Assembly: GCA_030038035.1 (NCBI GenBank)
Contig: JASHPP010000537.1
Coordinates: 1-10,871, forward strand
Length of the DNA: 10,871 nt
Direction: 5' to 3'
Source: Trebonia sp.
Lineage (GTDB): Bacteria; Actinomycetota; Actinomycetes; Streptosporangiales; Streptosporangiaceae
Shown here piece by piece: positions 6,667 through 10,871 of this stretch; the first letter of the stretch is position 1; the number at the start of each line of letters is the position of its first letter. Under the pieces are notes generated by a model. The model was given only the letters and a program-made list of their open reading frames with translations, did not search any database and was not told the origin of the DNA. The translations under genes were made by a program, and so were the position numbers.

Positions 6667-9199
6667 AAAGCGTGGCGACGGCATCGAGCTGGAGATCCGG
6701 GTGGCCGGCGGTGGCAAGGTTGGTCAGCGTGATGCTGCGGTTGGCGGCTGTTTCCCAGTTCTGCACGTAGGCGTAGGTTCGGTACCTGGCCTTGGAGGCG
6801 TGCGTGCTGATCGTTACCGCGCTGCTTGCGCCGTCGGTGATGGTCGCCGAACCATCCGACGGACCCTCCGACAGCACGAGCGCGAGCGCCTGAACGTCGG
6901 CGATAGTGACCTTGGCGGTGGCATTCTTCATGGACGTCAGCTCCTGGCCGCCGCCGGAACAGGCGCTACAGGACGTCCGCTTCCAGCCGCTGCCGTATGC
7001 GATGCCCGCGGTCGTCTCCTGCAAGAGATGGGCCGTCACCGGAGCGGTCGCCGCCCAGTTGCCAGGCACATCGCCGCATCCGGTCGCCTGTACGCGGAAC
7101 ATCGTGGCTTTGCCAGGGGTCAGCGTCGTGCTGAGGCTGGTCGCCGTTGCCGACGGCGCGGGGAGGCTTGTCCAACTGGCGCCGCCGTTCGTGGACTTCT
7201 CGACGGTTTGCGCACAGACAGGGCCGCCGCCTGGCGCGACCGCCCACGACACGGTGACGGGAACCGCGCTGTCCGCGGCGGCTGACGAAAGCCTGCTTCC
7301 GGTGGTCAAGGTGACAGCGGGCCGGCTGGTGACGGTCGGCGGGTCGTAGCTGCTGGACGTCGTCGCGGCGAAGTTCGGCGTGCCAACGCCCGGGCCGCGG
7401 CCAAGCGCGGCCGTCCACGCGGTGCCGTTCCAGGAGACGAGGTAGATCGTGCCGGTTGGCCCGCCGGGCGCGGTGGCCTGGAACCAGGCGATTTCACTTC
7501 GGCCGTTTCCCTGGAAATCGCCCGCGACCCCGGGTTCCGGTGTTGCGAAGCCGGTGGTCTGGCCCACGGTGGCGAAGCCGTGGGCGCCATCGAATAGCCA
7601 AAGTGTCCCCAGTTGGCCGGGGTTAGCGGTCAGCCAGGCGAGGTCGTCGTAGCCCGTTCCGGCGAAGTCGCCGGCGCCCGCCCACACCGGCTTGCCGACT
7701 CCGGGGCCGCGGCCAACGGCGGCCGTCCATGCCGTCCCGTTCCAGGAGACGAGGTAGATCGTGCCGGTTGGCCCGCCGGGCGTGGTGGTCTGGAACCAGG
7801 CGATCTCGCTCCTTCCGTTGCCGCCGTAGTCGCCCACGATGCCTGGTTCCGGCATTCCCCAGCCGGTGGTCTTGCCCACGGTCGCGAAACCGTGCGCCCC
7901 GTCGAACAGCCACAGGGTGTTCTCGCTGCCGGGGCCCGCCGTCAGCCAGGCGAGGTCGTCGTAGCCCGTTCCCGCGAAGTCGCCGGCGCCCACCCAGATG
8001 GGGCGGCCCACGCCCGGTCCGCGTGCCAGCGTTGCCTGCCAGTCAGTGCCGTTCCATGAGACCAGGTAGATGCTGCCTGTCGATCCGCCGGGCGTGGCCG
8101 GCTGGAACCAGGCGATCTCGCTCGTGCCATCTCCCGTGAAGTCACCGGCCACACCCGGCTCCGGGATACCCCAGCCAGTGGTCTGGCCCGTGGTCCCGAA
8201 CCCGTGCGCGCCGTCGAACAGCCAGAGCGTGCCTGGCTGGCCGAGGTTGGCGGTCAGCCACGCCAGATCGCTGTATCCGTTCCCCGTGTAGTCCGGGGTC
8301 GTGTCCACGGGAACGGCGGTCACTGGCGCTGACGGCGGCGACGTTCCTGCCGGACTGCTCGCAGTCACCGTCACCGAATAGGGCGTATCGTCCTCCAGCC
8401 CGGTGATGGCGCAGCTTGTCCCGCTTGTCGAGCATGAAGCGCCGCCCGGTGCCGCGGTGGCCGCATATGAAGGCGCGCCCGACGCGGACCACGACACCAT
8501 GAGGGAATGGTCTCTTCCGGCCGCCGAGACGCCACTCGGTGTCGCTGGCGCGAAGGCGAGCCAGTCGAAACTGGTGAAGTAACCCGAGTCATAGCTCCAG
8601 CTCGTGCCGTTAGCCGAGACCGTGATGCTGTTCCGGCCGCTGGCGCTGCCGTTCTCCTCCATGACCGTAATCGTCCAGCCGCTGCTGGTCTCGGTGATCC
8701 CCGTGACGACAGCGACGTGGGAGTCATCGCCGGATTGGCCTTGGCCGCTGGCTCCGCCCCACATGCTGATAATGTCACCGGCCGCCGGCAGCGTCGTCGT
8801 ACCGGAATTGACCACGGGAATGGATGAATCCACGGCATGGACGGTCACGACGAAGTTCCCGCCGTACAGGCTGCCCCCTGGCGCATCCGCGCTGTCGACG
8901 GGCGCGATCTGGTGGGCGTCCCACAAGAACCTGTCCGCCAGCTCCGTGCACTGGAAGCCGTAATCAGAGTCCTCGAACGGCGGGTCGCTGAAGTCGTTGA
9001 CACCTAGCGGACCGCACGCGTACACGTCGTCGAAATAGGCACCCAGGTCGTAGCCGGCTGACGTCACCGATGCGCAAAATCCCGCACCTGTGCCGTATGT
9101 GGGCGAAATCGCCGCCACGGCCGGCGAGGCCCCAAGTCCCGCGGCCATGGCCGCGACCAGGCTCGTCGCCACGGCGAAGAACGACAGTCGTCTCAGCAC
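6662..9199 (-). CDS. secreted CHAP-domain hydrolase with FN3-like domain and FG-GAP/VCBS-like repeats
   Basis: The product has 845 residues from GTG 9199. This start follows GGGGGGA by 6 nt and directly gives a signal peptide: MLRRLSFF, a hydrophobic core, and ASPAVAA with cleavage near residue 30. Upstream in-frame ATGs at 9214 and 9253 would bury it. Residues about 45-217 resemble a CHAP amidase/peptidase: C84 in FQCTELADRF, H161 in DDSHVAVVTGI and E182/N183 in VMEENGS form the expected catalytic set. An FN3-like domain (about 218-298) follows. Three repeats of 104 residues (303-614) carry FG-GAP/VCBS-like motifs such as GDFTGDGTSEIAW and a repeated TLWLFDGAHGF. The C-terminal 230 residues form a beta-rich module with SCSACSGGG. 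Predicted role: exported cell-wall (peptidoglycan) hydrolase with a propeller- or adhesin-like stalk; target unproven. Confidence 0.88.
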   Translation of the reverse strand: MLRRLSFFAVATSLVAAMAAGLGASPAVAAISPTYGTGAGFCASVTSAGYDLGAYFDDVYACGPLGVNDFSDPPFEDSDYGFQCTELADRFLWDAHQIAPVDSADAPGGSLYGGNFVVTVHAVDSSIPVVNSGTTTLPAAGDIISMWGGASGQGQSGDDSHVAVVTGITETSSGWTITVMEENGSASGRNSITVSANGTSWSYDSGYFTSFDWLAFAPATPSGVSAAGRDHSLMVSWSASGAPSYAATAAPGGASCSTSGTSCAITGLEDDTPYSVTVTASSPAGTSPPSAPVTAVPVDTTPDYTGNGYSDLAWLTANLGQPGTLWLFDGAHGFGTTGQTTGWGIPEPGVAGDFTGDGTSEIAWFQPATPGGSTGSIYLVSWNGTDWQATLARGPGVGRPIWVGAGDFAGTGYDDLAWLTAGPGSENTLWLFDGAHGFATVGKTTGWGMPEPGIVGDYGGNGRSEIAWFQTTTPGGPTGTIYLVSWNGTAWTAAVGRGPGVGKPVWAGAGDFAGTGYDDLAWLTANPGQLGTLWLFDGAHGFATVGQTTGFATPEPGVAGDFQGNGRSEIAWFQATAPGGPTGTIYLVSWNGTAWTAALGRGPGVGTPNFAATTSSSYDPPTVTSRPAVTLTTGSRLSSAAADSAVPVTVSWAVAPGGGPVCAQTVEKSTNGGASWTSLPAPSATATSLSTTLTPGKATMFRVQATGCGDVPGNWAATAPVTAHLLQETTAGIAYGSGWKRTSCSACSGGGQELTSMKNATAKVTIADVQALALVLSEGPSDGSATITDGASSAVTISTHASKARYRTYAYVQNWETAANRSITLTNLATAGHPDLQLDAVATLS
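7358..8293 (-). repeat. three 312-bp in-frame tandem repeats inside the CHAP protein gene
   Basis: Marker codons recur exactly 312 bp apart (for example the segment encoding DLAWLTA at about 7630, 7943 and 8255), so each unit is 104 codons. The middle and last units (7670-7981 and 7358-7669) are closer to each other than to the first, with long identical stretches around the segment coding for TGTIYLVSWNGTAW. This suggests recent duplication or gene conversion. Confidence 0.85.
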
Positions 9200-9204
9200 C
9201 GGTG

Positions 9205-9211
9205 GTCCCCC
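9205..9211 (-). promoter_or_regulatory. ribosome-binding site deciding the CHAP gene start
   Basis: On the minus strand GGGGGGA stands 5-6 nt before GTG 9199. The candidate ATG at 9214 overlaps this purine run and has only a weak GGCGAG close upstream, so GTG is preferred. Confidence 0.6.
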
Positions 9212-9412
9212 CATGACTCGCCGCAAAGCGGTCCCGATTGTCCCTATTCGCATATAGCGACGCTTGGGATACGGCCGCGGAGTACACGCGCTCCGTCCGG
9301 CTGCCGCGGGGCCGCGACCGCGAGGCACTCCTCACCCCGCGGTGCGGCCGTCACCAGGCGGTCCCGGCTGTCTGTCACCCCGCCCGCCCCTGCGGAACGC
9401 GGGCGAACGCCG

Positions 9413-9418
9413 TATCCT
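9413..9418 (+). promoter_or_regulatory. -10-like TATCCT ahead of kinase copy 1
   Basis: TATCCT ends 8 nt before the ATG at 9427, the distance expected if transcription starts at the ATG itself (leaderless mRNA). There is no Shine-Dalgarno sequence. The same element and spacing occur in copy 2. Confidence 0.4.
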
Positions 9419-9426
9419 CGCTGCCC

Positions 9427-9612
9427 ATGAGCGTCCCCGCGTCGGCCTGGGTGGTGGCCGGCCCGCCCGGCGCCGGCAAGAGCACGGTCGCGCGCATGCT
9501 GCTGGCGTCGCTGACGCCGGCGCCGGCGCTGCTCGACAAGGACACGATGTACGGGCCGTTCGTGGCGGCGACGCTCGCGGCGGTCGGCCGTCCGCCCGGT
9601 GAGCGCGACGGC
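9427..9612 (+). pseudogene. 5' fragment of a P-loop kinase gene (duplicate copy 1)
   Basis: The first 62 codons of the kinase are present, including [15 protein letters not shown] (Walker A) and [12 protein letters not shown]. It differs from copy 2 at seven residues. After the shared ERDG the homology ends and no rest of the kinase follows. The frame nevertheless stays open through the spacer and, because the offset is 360 bp, runs in frame into copy 2. It could therefore be a dead remnant or give an N-terminally extended protein with two Walker A motifs. The spacer residues are Arg/Ser/Cys-rich and look like antisense of another gene, so the remnant view is preferred. Confidence 0.7.
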
Positions 9613-9678
9613 AAGCCCGGCCGTCGCCGTGAGGGCGGCCAGTGCCGCAAGGATTCCCGGTGCTGCCCGTCTCACCAT
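9613..9678 (-). pseudogene. orphan signal-peptide start of a truncated secreted-protein gene
   Basis: On the minus strand an ATG with a good purine-rich site (AAGGGGA, 9682-9688) opens [16 protein letters not shown] followed by [10 protein letters not shown], a textbook export signal. The breakpoint of the kinase duplication lies about 22 codons in. Beyond it the frame runs through the antisense of kinase copy 1 and becomes Arg-rich nonsense. So the start of a secreted protein has been cut off from its body. An AT-rich stretch (9697-9711) on its upstream side may be its promoter. What the full protein was cannot be known from this window. Confidence 0.5.
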
Positions 9679-9718
9679 CGGTCCCCTTCGCTCCCCGATA
9701 TGAGGAATTTATCCCGAA

Positions 9719-9972
9719 CGGTCCCGGCTGTCTCCCACCCCGCCCGTGCCTGCGAAACGCGGCCTGACGCCGTATCCTCGCTGCGCATGAGCGTCCCCGC
9801 ACCGGCGTGGGTGGTGGCCGGCCCGCCCGGCGCCGGCAAGAGCACGGTCGCGCGCATGCTGCTCGCCTCGCTGTCGCCGGTGCCGGCGCTGCTTGACAAG
9901 GACACGATGTACGGGTCGTTCGTGGCGGCGACGCTGGCGGCGGCCGGCCGTCCGGCCGGGGAGCGCGAGGGC
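9719..9972 (+). repeat. 254-bp duplication, copy 2 (start of the full-length kinase gene)
   Basis: This is the partner of 9359-9612. Here the homologous segment continues into a complete kinase gene, so this is the functional or original context. Both edges of the match are sharp. Confidence 0.9.
9773..9778 (+). promoter_or_regulatory. -10-like TATCCT ahead of the full-length kinase
   Basis: TATCCT sits 8 nt before ATG 9787, with no Shine-Dalgarno sequence between. It is conserved in both duplicates while nearby bases changed, which supports a leaderless promoter. No clear -35 box was found. Confidence 0.45.
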
Positions 9973-10410
9973 CCGTGGTACGACGAGCACATCAAGGTCC
10001 ACGAGTACGCCGGGATGACCGCGACCGCCCGCGAGATCCGCGGCCACGGCTGCCCGGTCATGCTGTCGGGGCCGTTCACCCAGCAGATTCACGACGCCGG
10101 CCGCTGGCGCTCCTGGGTCGCCGAACTCGGCGGCGGGACGGTGCGCCTCGTCTGGGTCTGGTCCGACGCCGCCACCCTGCGTCACCGGCTCGCGGCCAGG
10201 GGATCGGAGCGGGACACGGGCAAGCTCGCGGACTTCGCCGCGTTCACGGCGCGGATGCGGCTTGAGGACAGGCCCGCCGCCCCGCACGTCGTCGTCGACA
10301 ACCGCCTCGCCGCCCCCGCGACCCTGCAAGACCAGGTCGCCGGCCTGATCGACGCGCGGTTATGTAGTGTGGGCAGGCGCCACTGCTCGTTCGGGAGAAA
10401 AGGAGCCGGC
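9787..10410 (+). CDS. P-loop kinase / AAA-family ATPase (reads through into the cupin gene)
   Basis: Residues 10-24 are [15 protein letters not shown], a Walker A loop that binds ATP phosphates. [11 protein letters not shown] near 38 resembles the acceptor-binding Asp region of small-molecule kinases of the gluconate/shikimate kinase, chloramphenicol phosphotransferase and zeta-toxin type. VMLSGPF and [21 protein letters not shown], with further Arg residues (ARMRLEDRP), resemble the later strands and lid of the same fold. The natural end is expected near codon 196 (LIDARL), but no stop occurs; the frame continues through a linker with rare codons (TTA, TGT, AGT, AGA, AAA) into the cupin gene and stops at 10746. 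One missing base in GACGCGCGG would restore a stop (TAG at 10375-10377). So either a lost base or a genuine kinase-cupin fusion. The end given is the last base before the cupin ATG. Substrate unknown. Confidence 0.75.
10398..10405 (+). promoter_or_regulatory. strong ribosome-binding site of the cupin gene
   Basis: AAAAGGAG ends 5 nt before ATG 10411. A site this good inside an apparently continuous frame argues that the cupin is translated on its own. A TAGTGT element at 10375-10380 in a small AT-rich pocket could serve as a separate -10 box. Confidence 0.7.
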
Positions 10411-10746
10411 ATGAGCACCGAACCCGCACCCCCGGTCTCGCTCGCCAGCGTGATCGCCCAGCTTCCCGGGCCGTGGCAGCCGCGTGACCTCGCCGTCGTG
10501 AACGACGCCGTGCTGCGCGTGGCCCGCTTCGAGGGCGAGTTCGCCTGGCACCAGCACGACGAAGACGAGCTGTTCCTGTGCTGGGACGGTTCGTTCCGTG
10601 TCGAGCTGGAGGGGCGCGAACCCGTGGTGCTGATCGCCGGGGACATCTTCGTGGTCCCCAGGGGCACCCGGCACCGGCCGGTCGCCGAGCGTCCCGCGCA
10701 CGGGCTCATGATCGAGCGGCCGGAGACGCTGCAATACGGCAACTAA
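10411..10746 (+). CDS. single-domain cupin protein
   Basis: The protein has 111 residues. [15 protein letters not shown] is cupin motif 1 (H-x-H-x4-E...G) and [16 protein letters not shown] is motif 2 (G-x5-P-x-G-x2-H). Together they give the three-His, one-Glu metal site on a small beta barrel. Proteins this short are often metal-dependent isomerases, dioxygenases or binding proteins; the reaction here cannot be assigned. The ATG start is fixed by AAAAGGAG. The upstream kinase frame runs into it without a stop, so a fused product is possible as written. The stop overlaps by 4 bp the stop of the convergent gene to the right. Confidence 0.88.
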   Translation: MSTEPAPPVSLASVIAQLPGPWQPRDLAVVNDAVLRVARFEGEFAWHQHDEDELFLCWDGSFRVELEGREPVVLIAGDIFVVPRGTRHRPVAERPAHGLMIERPETLQYGN

Positions 10747-10871
10747 CGGCGCGCCGAGACCGGCCAGCGGTCAACCACGGCGCCGTCGCGGACCACGACG
10801 AGCTCGCTGGTCAGGTTGACCACGGTGCAGACGTGGTTGGGGATGACGCGGACGAGGTCGCCGACGGCGAG
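10743..10871 (-). CDS. C-terminal end of a PLP-dependent D-threonine aldolase / D-serine dehydratase-like protein (5' part outside window)
   Basis: The last 42 residues are visible on the minus strand: [20 protein letters not shown], then [15 protein letters not shown] and SARR before TAG. The [10 protein letters not shown] motif is typical of the C-terminal barrel of alanine-racemase-fold enzymes of the D-threonine aldolase / D-serine dehydratase (DSD1-like) group, where this His and Cys bind a metal in D-serine dehydratase. The PLP-binding barrel is off the window. The gene converges on the cupin gene and the two stops overlap (TTAG on the minus strand, CTAA on the plus strand), so neither has its own terminator. 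Family call moderately sure; exact substrate unknown. Confidence 0.7.
   Translation of the reverse strand, partial: LAVGDLVRVIPNHVCTVVNLTSELVVVRDGAVVDRWPVSARR

Larger units (their letters stand above)
9359..9612 (+). repeat. 254-bp duplication, copy 1 (kinase upstream region plus 62 codons)
   Basis: This segment matches 9719-9972 at about 90% identity by eye (roughly 23 differences, no gaps) and lies exactly 360 bp from it. It contains 68 bp upstream of the kinase ATG and the first 62 codons including the P-loop. The match stops abruptly at both ends. Confidence 0.9.

Overview
The sequence is very GC-rich, with GTG and TTG starts, strong third-position G/C and actinobacterial-type secreted proteins, so the window most likely comes from a high-GC actinomycete (Actinomycetota). 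The genus cannot be fixed from the sequence alone. Nothing seen here is an integrase, transposase, CRISPR array, rRNA or tRNA.

Layout, left to right: the 3' end of an alpha/beta-hydrolase gene (+). Convergent with it is a two-gene module on the minus strand: an XRE repressor fused to an ImmA/IrrE-type zinc peptidase, followed by a PIN-domain protein whose GTG start overlaps the peptidase stop (GTGA). A perfect TATAAT box in front of the module lies inside a 17-bp near-palindrome, the likely autoregulatory operator. A small lipoprotein gene (+) follows, then a frameshifted GNAT acetyltransferase (-). A 364-bp gene-free stretch carries two GC-rich repeats and a perfect 27-bp palindrome. Next come a 14-TM DHA2-type drug exporter (+) and a frameshifted topoisomerase IB gene (+), and short tandem repeats sit between convergent ends. 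A large secreted protein (-) combines a signal peptide, CHAP amidase domain, FN3-like domain, three 104-residue FG-GAP/VCBS-like repeats and a C-terminal module.

The right end is rearranged. About 254 bp covering the upstream region and first 62 codons of a P-loop kinase occur twice, exactly 360 bp apart. Between the copies is the severed start of a different secreted-protein gene (-). The intact kinase copy then reads without a stop into a cupin gene that has its own good ribosome-binding site. The cupin stop overlaps by 4 bp the end of a minus-strand gene cut by the window edge, whose C-terminus looks like a D-threonine aldolase / D-serine dehydratase.

Two genes are clearly frameshifted by small indels and the kinase-cupin junction may be a third case. 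This points either to consensus errors in the assembly or to a decaying accessory region. The XRE-peptidase/PIN module is the best candidate for a conflict or stress-response system; the most unusual DNA structure is the 360-bp-spaced kinase duplication with the orphan signal peptide.
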